Positions 8,991 to 17,441 of a DNA stretch of 57,094 bases are shown in pieces. Position 1 is the stretch's first letter, and each line of letters starts with the position of its first letter. The stretch covers positions 1 through 57,094 of the forward strand of contig DGSP01000063.1 in NCBI GenBank assembly GCA_002393555.1, written 5' to 3'. Below the pieces are notes generated by a model. The model saw only the letters and a program-made list of their open reading frames with translations. It ran no database searches and had not been told where the DNA came from. The position numbers were made by a program, and so were the translations under genes. Source of the stretch: Prevotellaceae bacterium UBA4359. GTDB lineage: Bacteria; Bacteroidota; Bacteroidia; Bacteroidales; Bacteroidaceae.

Positions 8991-9911
8991 ATGAAATTTG
9001 ATGTAGTAATCAATACAGATGACAAATACCTTCAGCATTGTATGGCAATGCTTTGTTCACTCTATGAAAACAATGCCGTGCATGAGATTACTTTGCATGT
9101 ATTACAAAAGCATTTATCTGATGAATCGAAGGAGTATATTGAAGGACTCACTTCAAAATATCAAAACCATGTATTCTTCTATGAAATGGATGAAACCCCT
9201 TTGCAGGGTGTCCAATTTAGGAAAAACAGACCTTTGTCAATGGCAGCATATTATAGACTATTACTTTCAAGCGTATTACCTCAGGAAGTTGACAAAGTAC
9301 TTTATTTGGATTGTGATATCATAGTTTTGCGTGACATATCTGAGATTTTTTGTATAGAGCTTGATGATTATGCACTTGCTGCTAGCATCGATTATTTCCC
9401 ATATTCGCAGCAACATCGTTTACAATTGCACATGGAAGCTGACGAACGGACATTCTGTTCTGGAGTGATGTTGGTGAATTTAAATTATTGGCGTAATCAC
9501 AATGTCGAGTCAGGCTTGCTTGAATATGCCAAGCGTAAGCGGAATGTCGTATATTTACATGACCAAGACGTTCTCAACTACTATTTTAAGAAAAAATGGT
9601 TCTTGTTGCCCCCAAAATGGAATCGAACTGCAAATAAACTTCGAGCACAAAGGCTACAATGGTGCAAAAAATTTGATTATAAAGAATATGCTTTTGAGCC
9701 GATTCTTATTCATTATGCTTCTGTGGGAATAAAGCCTTGGTATAATGCCCCTGTGCCTGAAAGACGTTCATATGAAGAATATTTGCAGAAGTCAGGATTC
9801 AGAAATATCGTGTATGAAAAAAAGTCGCTGATAGATATAGTGTCTCTATTTTTCATCACGGCGAATTACGAATTTAAAAAATTGATTTTATATATTACAA
9901 AGTGTTATTAA
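8991..9911 (+). CDS. Family 8 glycosyltransferase
   Basis: GT8 enzyme, the retaining galactosyl/glucosyl-transferase family of LgtC and WaaJ. The metal- and donor-binding DxD motif is in VLYLDCDIIVLRDISEIF near residue 108, and the C-terminal HYASVGIKPWYNAPVP matches the second family motif. FCSGVMLVNLNYWR is the acceptor-side signature. It begins 43 nt after the acetyltransferase, and its stop overlaps the next possible start. It would add one hexose to the growing lipid-linked oligosaccharide in the cytoplasm. Confidence 0.88.
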   Translation: MKFDVVINTDDKYLQHCMAMLCSLYENNAVHEITLHVLQKHLSDESKEYIEGLTSKYQNHVFFYEMDETPLQGVQFRKNRPLSMAAYYRLLLSSVLPQEVDKVLYLDCDIIVLRDISEIFCIELDDYALAASIDYFPYSQQHRLQLHMEADERTFCSGVMLVNLNYWRNHNVESGLLEYAKRKRNVVYLHDQDVLNYYFKKKWFLLPPKWNRTANKLRAQRLQWCKKFDYKEYAFEPILIHYASVGIKPWYNAPVPERRSYEEYLQKSGFRNIVYEKKSLIDIVSLFFITANYEFKKLILYITKCY

Positions 9912-10540
9912 AGGTTGAGATGAGAGAAATCTTGAGACTTTGTTATAAGACCTTCCAATACGGGAATGTCATATTGTACAATTATTGGTGTACAGTGGTA
10001 TTTCGGTGTTTGCTTTGGGTGAATTGTGTTGAGAAAGGGAGAGGTATTAGAGCGGTGAATAGCATTCCCAAATTGGTCATCAACAGAAAGGTTTCAAGAG
10101 TCATGATTGGCAATGGAGTGACATTTAATAGCTGTAGTGACCATAGTTGGTATTGCAGATGCGAACTATGGGTACGTAAGAATGCAGAGTTAATAATTAG
10201 TGATTATGTTGGAATGAACGGAGTGATGATTTATGCATCAGAAAAGGTGGAAATACATGACAATGTGAAGATAGGTGGAGGAACACGCATTTTTGACACA
10301 AATCATCATTCCTTGAACCATCTACAAAGACGTGGAGATGCTGATATTGCCAACGCAAAGTCTGCACCCATTGTTATAGAAGAAGACGTATTTATCGGGG
10401 CGGGCTGCTTTATTGGGAAGGGAGTCACAATTGGTGCACGAAGCATTATCGCAGCAGGCAGTGTGGTGGTGAAAGACATACCAGCAGATTGTATTGCAGG
10501 CGGGAACCCATGTAAGGTGATAAAGAAAATTGAGTCATGA
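9902..10540 (+). CDS. Hexapeptide-repeat acetyltransferase (WcaF/MAT-like)
   Basis: Second left-handed beta-helix O-acetyltransferase of this block, 212 residues. The catalytic-His region is IFDTNHHSLNH near residue 138. The helix ends with the typical IAAGSVVVKDIPADCIAGGNPCKVIKK. An alternative ATG at 9920 avoids overlap with the GT8 gene and is preceded by AAAGG, so it may be the true start. The stop overlaps the next start in an ATGA junction, indicating coupling with the putative polymerase. Confidence 0.83.
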   Translation: MLLKVEMREILRLCYKTFQYGNVILYNYWCTVVFRCLLWVNCVEKGRGIRAVNSIPKLVINRKVSRVMIGNGVTFNSCSDHSWYCRCELWVRKNAELIISDYVGMNGVMIYASEKVEIHDNVKIGGGTRIFDTNHHSLNHLQRRGDADIANAKSAPIVIEEDVFIGAGCFIGKGVTIGARSIIAAGSVVVKDIPADCIAGGNPCKVIKKIES

Positions 10541-11760
10541 CATTAATAAAAAAATATCCGACATTGCTTTTGTTAGCAATGTCTATTACCATAAGTTATT
10601 TTTTGGGAGAAGGTGATAAAAATATGTTGTTAATAGCAATTATGGCAATATCACCAATTTACATCCTTTTAATAGGTGTCCATAAACTTTATAGGTTGGA
10701 TTATCAATTTTTGTTCTTGGCGGGATTAATGTTTCTTTCATCATACATTCACACTGATTCGTTTCGCTTAGAGTCCTATTTATATAGTTTTTGTTTTATA
10801 ACGTCATTCATCGTCCTACGAATTTCCATATATCAAGGATGCTTTAGACTATCATTCATTATACTTTTTTTGAAATATGTCATTTATGCTTACGGAATAG
10901 TGCTTTTGATTCAACAAATATGTATATTGCTGAATTTGCCTGTTTTTAATCAACCGCATATATGGGAAGACAATCCGTGGAAACTAGCATCGTTATCCCC
11001 AGAACCATCTCATTTAGCGCGTTTCATGTTTTTCACATTCTACACATACTTGACTTTGCAGAAAATAGAATCAGGACGAAGCACAACAAAACTCAAGTTT
11101 AGCAAAGATCGATATGTTTGGTTATCATATATATGGGTAATGCTTACATCACAGAGTACTACAGCCATATTGTTTTTCCCTTTGATTTTCATCCAACTAT
11201 TGAATAGAAAAACATTTTTGAAAATTATCTTTTTGGGGATGCTATTAGTTCTTATTGTTTTTCTCTTATTCCAAAATTCAGCAGCCTTCCAAAGGGCTAT
11301 TAATATTTTGCCAACATTCTTAACATTCGATTCATCTGAGATTACTCTGACAGATCACAGTGCTGCTCATCGCCTTATTCCGCTAATAGGTTATCTTGAA
11401 AATATGAATTTCCAAGACTTTGACTTTTGGATAGGAAAAGGAATGGATTCTGGTAGAGCATTTTTTTCTTTATACATGTTCAATGTAAGCGGTGACATTA
11501 CATATCGAGACAATGTTGTTTCAATTGGTGGAATGTTGAATTATTTGATAGATTATGGCTTCCTAATTTTTAGTTACTTTTTGTATCTCGTATGGCAAGT
11601 CATAAGAAAAAATAATGATCGCATTATTGTTTTAATGTGGTGTGTCATTAACCTTTATTCCACATTTAACACTCAGATGTTATGGTTCAGTTTGATTTTA
11701 TTAATGATATCCACTTACTTTGAAAAACGGCAAAAATATATAAATGAGATGCATATATGA
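10537..11760 (+). CDS. Probable O-antigen/capsule polymerase (Wzy-like)
   Basis: A 407-residue polytopic membrane protein with about ten or more hydrophobic helices. A soluble stretch near residues 265-330 (LTDHSAAHRLIPLIGYLENM) could be the large periplasmic loop seen in Wzy polymerases. The early motif SLSPEPSHLARFMFF is common among Wzy-like proteins of Bacteroidetes. There is no strong motif match, so the call rests on topology and on its place with Wzx and glycosyltransferases. It is coupled by 4-nt overlaps to genes on both sides. Confidence 0.7.
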   Translation: MTLIKKYPTLLLLAMSITISYFLGEGDKNMLLIAIMAISPIYILLIGVHKLYRLDYQFLFLAGLMFLSSYIHTDSFRLESYLYSFCFITSFIVLRISIYQGCFRLSFIILFLKYVIYAYGIVLLIQQICILLNLPVFNQPHIWEDNPWKLASLSPEPSHLARFMFFTFYTYLTLQKIESGRSTTKLKFSKDRYVWLSYIWVMLTSQSTTAILFFPLIFIQLLNRKTFLKIIFLGMLLVLIVFLLFQNSAAFQRAINILPTFLTFDSSEITLTDHSAAHRLIPLIGYLENMNFQDFDFWIGKGMDSGRAFFSLYMFNVSGDITYRDNVVSIGGMLNYLIDYGFLIFSYFLYLVWQVIRKNNDRIIVLMWCVINLYSTFNTQMLWFSLILLMISTYFEKRQKYINEMHI

Positions 11761-12494
11761 AAATATCTATTATCATAGCCACATATAACGCCGCCAAAAC
11801 TCTATGGCGTTGTCTGGAAAGTATTGTTCGCCAGATGACAGAAGAATGTGAACTGTTGGTCATCGATGGCGGTTCCACAGATGGAACACAAGATATTATA
11901 GAGGAGTATAAAGAACATATAGCATATACGATATCTGAACAAGATGCGGGAGTCTATGATGCATGGAACAAAGGCATCAAGATGGCCAAAGGGCAATGGA
12001 TTACTTTCATTGGTGCGGATGATGTGTTGTTACCTCATGCTATTGAACATTATATGACTTTTTTGAAAGAGGAGGGAGATGATTTTGATATAATATGTGG
12101 AAAGTTGCACTTTGTGAACGAGGGCGGAAAAGTATTGAGAGATGTGGGCGAACCTTGGAATTGGCATAAAATGGCTCATCGAAAATTAAAGTTTGCCCAT
12201 CCAGGGATGTTGCACAATCGAAGATGTTTTGAGCGTATCGGGTTCTTTGACATCCAATATAAAATCTGTGCAGACTCAGACTTTCTTCAACGATTGGGAC
12301 CGAATACAAAAGCAGGTTTTATCAATGAATACTTAGTGAATATGCAAGAAGGAGGCATTAGTGACTCTTTTGCTTGTATTAGAGAAGGACATGCTATTCG
12401 TAAAAAAAATAAGATAGTTAGTAATCTGTCAAACAACTGGGATTTTCTCTTAATCACCATGAAATTTGTCATTAAAAAAATTGTTAGAAAATAA
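11757..12494 (+). CDS. Family 2 glycosyltransferase
   Basis: GT-A fold inverting glycosyltransferase of 245 residues. It opens with MKISIIIATYNAAKTLWRCL, carries VIDGGSTDGTQD near residue 40 and the metal-binding GADDVL near 88, all standard for GT2. The segment HPGMLHNRRCFERIGFFD is shared with colanic-acid-type GT2 enzymes. The ATG overlaps the polymerase stop (ATGA). It is one of the repeat-unit transferases; linkage and sugar are unknown. Confidence 0.9.
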   Translation: MKISIIIATYNAAKTLWRCLESIVRQMTEECELLVIDGGSTDGTQDIIEEYKEHIAYTISEQDAGVYDAWNKGIKMAKGQWITFIGADDVLLPHAIEHYMTFLKEEGDDFDIICGKLHFVNEGGKVLRDVGEPWNWHKMAHRKLKFAHPGMLHNRRCFERIGFFDIQYKICADSDFLQRLGPNTKAGFINEYLVNMQEGGISDSFACIREGHAIRKKNKIVSNLSNNWDFLLITMKFVIKKIVRK

Positions 12495-12511
12495 AAAACT
12501 TACAAGAGTAG

Positions 12512-13603
12512 ATGAATATTAACATCATAAAAACTTGTACGGGATGTTTTGCATGTAAAGCAGCATGTCCGAAAAGTTGTATATTGATTTATGAGGATAA
12601 TATTGGACACCGATATCCTTATGTTGATATAAATAATTGTGTCAATTGTGGAAAATGCTTAGAAATCTGTCCAGAGAACAATCCTGTTGATACGCATGAC
12701 AGCATGGGGGTATTTGCCGCATGGGCAATAGACGAAGAAGAAAGGGAAACAAGTACTTCTGGAGGACTTGCGTCTGCTCTTTCTAGAAAAATGATATTAC
12801 AAGGCGGCATTGTGTATGGGGCTGCCTTCGTTTCTCCTTTTAATGTAAAACATGTTAGATGTGCCAACATTAAAGATATTAAGAAACTGAAAGGTTCTAA
12901 ATATGTCCAAAGTGACACTTCCGAATGCTGGCATCTACTAAAAAAAGACATAAAAGAAGGGAGAGATGTTTTGTTTATAGGAACACCTTGCCAAACTGCT
13001 GCTGCACAAAGATTGGTGAAGGATCGGGAAAAACTCATTGTCGTAGACTTAATTTGTCATGGCGTTCCCTCCTTAAGTTTGCTAAAAGACAGTATTCCGA
13101 AAGAAGTTTTTAAAGAAGATATTAGTTGGATGGAATTTCGTAAAAATACAGTATATCATTTTTCGTTAAAAAATGACACATGTACAATATTTGAACGGTC
13201 ATTAGATAGAGATTGGTACATGAAAGCGTTTTTTTCTGCAATTGATTTTCGAAAGAGTTGTTACCAATGTAAATATGCACAAACTATGCGTACAACAGAT
13301 ATTACAATTGGAGATTTCTGGGGATATCATCGAAATGGCTTTGATGAGAAAAAGGGAGTGTCGTTAGCAATTGTAAACACAATAAAAGGAATGAAACTAT
13401 TTAATTCTCTTGACGAATATATGATGAGAGAAAAACGTGATTTAGAAGAGGCTAGAAAAGAGAATTCGCAATTGAATTCACCTGTATCTAATCATAAAAT
13501 GAGACGAAAAATTTTCTCATTCTTATATTCTCTTTTGGGATTCAACAACGCTTTTATGTACACAATGCCAGAAGTCTATTTGAAAAATATCTTATTGCGA
13601 TGA
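12512..13603 (+). CDS. FrhB-like Fe-S/flavin protein of polysaccharide loci
   Basis: Protein of the coenzyme F420 hydrogenase/dehydrogenase beta-subunit family. Two 4Fe-4S ferredoxin motifs are visible: Cys9, 12, 15 and 19, then Cys43, 46, 49 and 53. An FrhB-type region follows (FIGTPCQTAAAQRL, LICHGVPS, CYQCKYAQ). Stand-alone members are common beside pyruvyltransferases in exopolysaccharide clusters, but their reaction is not settled. The stop overlaps the pyruvyltransferase start in an ATGA junction. It may supply electrons for a sugar modification; that is inference. F420 itself is not expected in this organism. Confidence 0.82.
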   Translation: MNINIIKTCTGCFACKAACPKSCILIYEDNIGHRYPYVDINNCVNCGKCLEICPENNPVDTHDSMGVFAAWAIDEEERETSTSGGLASALSRKMILQGGIVYGAAFVSPFNVKHVRCANIKDIKKLKGSKYVQSDTSECWHLLKKDIKEGRDVLFIGTPCQTAAAQRLVKDREKLIVVDLICHGVPSLSLLKDSIPKEVFKEDISWMEFRKNTVYHFSLKNDTCTIFERSLDRDWYMKAFFSAIDFRKSCYQCKYAQTMRTTDITIGDFWGYHRNGFDEKKGVSLAIVNTIKGMKLFNSLDEYMMREKRDLEEARKENSQLNSPVSNHKMRRKIFSFLYSLLGFNNAFMYTMPEVYLKNILLR

Positions 13604-14736
13604 AAGTGGCCATAATAACAAGACGATATGGAGACAATTTTGGATCCATTCTCCAAGCATTTGCATTACAATGGATTATTTCTACTTATGAGCCAGATAA
13701 TGTGATTCTAGACTATGATGAATTATATCATAATATAAGATGGAGGATTAGACCTCTTGTATATGATATTCTTTCATTTATAGTGAAATTATGTCCTATA
13801 AAATGCATATGGAGAAGCAAGAGGGTCTTCTTTGAAAACAGAAATGAACAGAAAAATAAGTTTAGAATGTTTGACAATCGTTTAACAAAAACTGAAAAAG
13901 TTCTCCGAAAGAAGAGTGACCTAAGAAAAGCCTGTGAAGGATGTTCTGTTTGTATATGTGGAAGTGACCAAATATGGAGTCCCATATTATTTGATGAAAA
14001 TTATTACCTCACATTTCTTAATAATACAAAAGTCAAAAAAGTTGCCTATGCTACTAGTCTTGGCGTTAATAAAAAGGAAATGATTTCAAATAGAATGGTT
14101 AGATTAATGAAACGATTTGATAAAATTAGCGTAAGAGAAAAAGTAGGATGCAATATTGTTTCAAGTTTAATTGGCACTGAAATAAAGCACGTTTTGGATC
14201 CGACCTTATTATTACCTATAACTGCATGGAAAGAAATGGAAAGTAGTGTTAAAATAGAAGGAGATTATATACTATGCTATTTCTTGAAATCGAAAGAACT
14301 TCCGAATTCGTTTATTCAATCACTAAAAAAAAGAACACATTGTAAAGTTGTAAACATACAAATGTACTATAACATAAATGACATTATAGCAGATATTCAT
14401 TTATATAAGGTTGGTCCACAAGATTTCTTGTCTTTAGTATCCAAGGCAACTTATGTATGCACAAATTCATTTCATGGAACAATTTTTTCATATATTTACA
14501 AAAAAAGTTTTTTTGTCTTTGACAGATTTAATCAAAATGATAAAGCCAATCAGAATTCTAGAATAGATGATTTATTAAAGACTTTGAATTTGGAATGTCA
14601 AAAGGTTCCTATGGGTGAAGACACTTGCGCCAATATAAACATCTCATATCCGATTATGAATAATTTTGACCACATGCGTTCCCAATCTTTAAATTTCATT
14701 AAAGAGTCTTTAGCAATTATCAATACCCTCCTATAA
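13600..14736 (+). CDS. Polysaccharide pyruvyl transferase family protein
   Basis: CsaB/WcaK-type enzyme, 378 residues, which in characterised members moves pyruvate from PEP onto a sugar as a ketal, adding negative charge. Family signatures are TRRYGDNFGSILQAFAL at the start, VCICGSDQIWSP near residue 123, and TNSFHGTIFSYIYKKSFFVF near 288. Relatives paired with FrhB-like proteins are widespread in Bacteroidetes capsule loci, and some may act as transferases other than pyruvyl. The region is very AT-rich compared with genes after 18.9 kb. Confidence 0.85.
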   Translation: MKVAIITRRYGDNFGSILQAFALQWIISTYEPDNVILDYDELYHNIRWRIRPLVYDILSFIVKLCPIKCIWRSKRVFFENRNEQKNKFRMFDNRLTKTEKVLRKKSDLRKACEGCSVCICGSDQIWSPILFDENYYLTFLNNTKVKKVAYATSLGVNKKEMISNRMVRLMKRFDKISVREKVGCNIVSSLIGTEIKHVLDPTLLLPITAWKEMESSVKIEGDYILCYFLKSKELPNSFIQSLKKRTHCKVVNIQMYYNINDIIADIHLYKVGPQDFLSLVSKATYVCTNSFHGTIFSYIYKKSFFVFDRFNQNDKANQNSRIDDLLKTLNLECQKVPMGEDTCANINISYPIMNNFDHMRSQSLNFIKESLAIINTLL

Positions 14737-14737
14737 A

Positions 14738-15310
14738 ATGCGAATTTTACATTACATTTTAGGATTTCCGCCTCATCGTACAGGAGGCTTGACAAAGTAT
14801 GCGTTAGGCTTGGTTTCTTCAGAGAAGGCATTGGGACATGATGTCACGATTCTATACCCAGGAAATACAACATTGAGATCAACTGTTTCTACATTGAGAA
14901 ACAAGGGGGTATTCAATAACATTCGTATATATCAACTGACCAATGGAATACCAATTCCTCTACTCTATGGGGTTAGAACTCCGAATGATTTCATGCAAAC
15001 TCGGGAGATAAAGGATTTTGATGATTTCTTTTCAACAGTAAAACCAGATGTCTTTCATGTACATACATTGATGGGATTACCCATTGAGTTTTTGAAGATG
15101 ATGAAAGAACATGGAGTGAAGATTGTCTATACGACACACGACTATTTTGGTTTATGCCTACGCGTAAATTTTATTGATACGAAAGGCGTTCTTTGCGAAA
15201 ATACTGGTGCTTTGTACTGTTCAAATTGTTGTCGGAATGCATTACCAACATGGCTACTGAGAATACGTAATTCTAAAAAACTAACCCCACTGAAAAGATT
15301 CCTTCGATGA
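14738..15310 (+). CDS. GT4 glycosyltransferase, N-terminal acceptor domain (split gene, part 1)
   Basis: Encodes only the N-terminal Rossmann domain of a GT4 (GT-B) glycosyltransferase. The glycine-rich start is HYILGFPPHRTGGLTKYALG, and PDVFHVHTLMGLP and KIVYTTHDYFGLC follow. It ends at residue 190, about where the linker to the donor domain should begin. The donor domain is in the next ORF in another frame, joined by an ATGA overlap at 15307-15310. It is either a frameshifted gene or a two-chain enzyme. Confidence 0.75.
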   Translation: MRILHYILGFPPHRTGGLTKYALGLVSSEKALGHDVTILYPGNTTLRSTVSTLRNKGVFNNIRIYQLTNGIPIPLLYGVRTPNDFMQTREIKDFDDFFSTVKPDVFHVHTLMGLPIEFLKMMKEHGVKIVYTTHDYFGLCLRVNFIDTKGVLCENTGALYCSNCCRNALPTWLLRIRNSKKLTPLKRFLR

Positions 15311-15990
15311 ATAAAAAAGAGAAAAACGTCACTTTTGAAAAACTTCTCAATTATTACAAGGAATGTTTCTCGTTGGTGGATTCATTCCATTTCAACAGCG
15401 AGGTCTCCAGAAACGTTTATGAAAAAAATCTTGGCGCACTTCATGGCACGACATTACCTATTACACATCGGGGAATCGATGATCATAGAAAGTTAAAAGA
15501 CTTTTCACAGCATGGTCTAAAAATTGGATTTATTGGGAATGATTCGCCTTATAAAGGTCTGAAGGTCTTGAGAAAATGCATAGTGGGCTTAAATGTAGAT
15601 TTGATGGTTTGGGGTGGAAAAAAGAAAGAATGTGGACAAGTGCATTATCGAGGTAAATTCCAAAAGCAACAATTAGCAGCCGTTTATCAAGAATTGGATT
15701 TGTTAGTGGTACCATCGGTATGGAAAGAAACTTTTTCATTAGTAACTCTTGAAGCATTGTCCTATGGCGTCCCTGTTTTTGTCAGTGATAATGTCGGTGC
15801 ACAAGATATCGTGAAAGAATACAGTCCGATGTTTGTTTATCACTCGGAAGAAGAACTGAGAAAAATGATAGAATTATTAGTGAATGATAAAACATTGCTA
15901 ATTGATTATAACAAAAAAATTCTATCTCGCCCTTGGAATCATAATGCGTTGTTGCATGCGCAAGAGATGATTGACAAGATTTACACTTAA
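15307..15990 (+). CDS. GT4 glycosyltransferase, C-terminal donor domain (split gene, part 2)
   Basis: Carries the nucleotide-sugar-binding half of a GT4 enzyme. IGFIGNDSPYKGLKVLRK is the domain start, and VPSVWKETFSLVTLEALSYG is the family EX7E-type motif (Glu, then Glu seven residues later). Its own ATG overlaps the stop of the N-terminal half, which would allow translational coupling. The order and spacing of the two halves equal those of a normal single-chain GT4 of about 410 residues. A stretch of six A just after the start is a likely indel hot spot. Confidence 0.75.
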   Translation: MNKKEKNVTFEKLLNYYKECFSLVDSFHFNSEVSRNVYEKNLGALHGTTLPITHRGIDDHRKLKDFSQHGLKIGFIGNDSPYKGLKVLRKCIVGLNVDLMVWGGKKKECGQVHYRGKFQKQQLAAVYQELDLLVVPSVWKETFSLVTLEALSYGVPVFVSDNVGAQDIVKEYSPMFVYHSEEELRKMIELLVNDKTLLIDYNKKILSRPWNHNALLHAQEMIDKIYT

Positions 15991-15995
15991 ATAAA

Positions 15996-17126
15996 ATGAA
16001 AATTGCATTCATATCTACTCGTGGCATCCCCAACAACTATGGGGGATTTGAGCAGTTTGCAGAGTATATCTCTGTGGGATTGGCTGAGCGAGGGCACGAG
16101 ATTACGGTGTATTCACCGCATTATCACCCATATCAAGAGAAGGAATATAAGGGGGTGAGGATTAAGCACATCTATAGTCCAGAGCAATGGATGGGCGGTT
16201 CGGTGGGCAGTTTCTTTTATGACTATGCCTGCCTGAAAGATGCACTAAAGAGGGAAGATTTTGACATTATCTATGAGGCAGGATACACGAGTATCATTCC
16301 TGCTTATATACGCTTCAATGTGAAGGACATCAAGCATCCCATTTTTACGACAAACATGGATGGTCTGGAGTATAAACGAACGAAATTCAACCCGTTGGTA
16401 CGCAGGTTTGTGTTTTGGGAAGAGCGGATGGCTGTGAAGCATAGTCACTATCTGATTGCTGACAATATGGGTATCCATGATTATTATAAGGAAAAATATG
16501 GAAAGGAGAGCAAGTTCTTGGCGTATGGTGCGGATATTCATGATGATTGGGATGAGGATTTGCTGCAAGAGTTTGGATTGAAGGCCAATAACTATTATCT
16601 GATTGTGGCACGTCTGGAACCTGAGAACAACCTGGTGATGGCCATAGAGGGCTACTTGAAGTCGGAGGAGAATGGGAAGCGACCACTTATTATCGTGGGT
16701 AAGACGAATACACCGCATGGCAAGGAGTTAGTCAAGAAATATGGGCATGAGAGGTCTATCCGTTTCTTAGGTGGCATCTATGATTTCAGGAAACTGGATT
16801 CGGTTCGCCATTTTTCGTATGCTTATTTTCATGGACATAGTGTAGGTGGAACAAACCCATCTTTGCTGGAGGCGATGGCTGCAGGGTGTTTCATGTTGGC
16901 TAATGATAATGTGTTTAACCGCGCAGTGTTGAAAGAAAACGCTTTGTATTATGGCAATGAGAACGATGTTTGTAGTCTGTTAAATAGAATAGAAAAAGAG
17001 GCGGCAGAAAGAAAAGATTTGCTGGTGAAGAGGAACTGGAATGAGATAGAAACAGTATATTCGTGGGAAAAGTTGATTGATGAGCATGAAAAATACTTCA
17101 AATGGTTGCTCAGTCGGAAAAAATAG
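15996..17126 (+). CDS. Glycosyltransferase with DUF1972 N-terminal domain (rhamnosyltransferase-like)
   Basis: GT-B enzyme of 376 residues starting KIAFISTRGIPNNYGGFEQF, the DUF1972 signature found in Cps2T-type rhamnosyltransferases. The donor half begins near residue 196 (NYYLIVARLEPENN), with HSVGGTNPSLLEAMAAGCFM as the GT4 donor motif. Known relatives add rhamnose to the lipid-linked first sugar, so it may act early in the repeat. It begins 5 nt after the split GT4 gene. Confidence 0.83.
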   Translation: MKIAFISTRGIPNNYGGFEQFAEYISVGLAERGHEITVYSPHYHPYQEKEYKGVRIKHIYSPEQWMGGSVGSFFYDYACLKDALKREDFDIIYEAGYTSIIPAYIRFNVKDIKHPIFTTNMDGLEYKRTKFNPLVRRFVFWEERMAVKHSHYLIADNMGIHDYYKEKYGKESKFLAYGADIHDDWDEDLLQEFGLKANNYYLIVARLEPENNLVMAIEGYLKSEENGKRPLIIVGKTNTPHGKELVKKYGHERSIRFLGGIYDFRKLDSVRHFSYAYFHGHSVGGTNPSLLEAMAAGCFMLANDNVFNRAVLKENALYYGNENDVCSLLNRIEKEAAERKDLLVKRNWNEIETVYSWEKLIDEHEKYFKWLLSRKK

Positions 17127-17128
17127 AC

Positions 17129-17136
17129 TACTTTTG
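17129..17136 (+). promoter_or_regulatory. Possible -7 box before the small 90-aa gene
   Basis: TACTTTTG fits the Bacteroidetes TAnnTTTG -7 element. A weak GTTG lies 20 nt upstream. It sits about 20 nt before the ATG at 17157, so the last two genes of the locus may have their own transcript. Confidence 0.35.
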
Positions 17137-17156
17137 TGCGTTCATCCACATGATGT

Positions 17157-17429
17157 ATGCACGAAGAGTCTTTCTACCAATTCATATTATACACATTATT
17201 AAGGGAGGGCAAGAGCAACATCCCTTTTAAGTTGAAAGTCATACTGTTGGGAAAAAGGTATGCTTCCAGACGATATTTCATGAAACTTTTTAAGGGTTGT
17301 GACATTCCTTCGTTCATGAACTTGAAGGAGGAATTTGAAAAGGACCACTCCCAATATTCTCTGGATATGAAGGCTGAGAACATCAAAAAGGATGGGAATG
17401 GGCTGATGACGGGTGAATATTGTTTATAA
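17157..17429 (+). CDS. Small uncharacterised protein paired with a nucleotidyltransferase
   Basis: A 90-residue soluble protein that I do not recognise. It is rich in Lys, Glu and Phe, lacks a signal peptide or membrane segment, and ends EYCL. The first half (FYQFILYTLLREGKS) could be helical. It is followed 12 nt later by the PF14907-like nucleotidyltransferase in the same direction, so a partner or regulatory role is possible. Codon use matches the neighbours and it has its own possible -7 box, which favours a real gene. Confidence 0.55.
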   Translation: MHEESFYQFILYTLLREGKSNIPFKLKVILLGKRYASRRYFMKLFKGCDIPSFMNLKEEFEKDHSQYSLDMKAENIKKDGNGLMTGEYCL

Positions 17430-17441
17430 TGAGAACAGATT

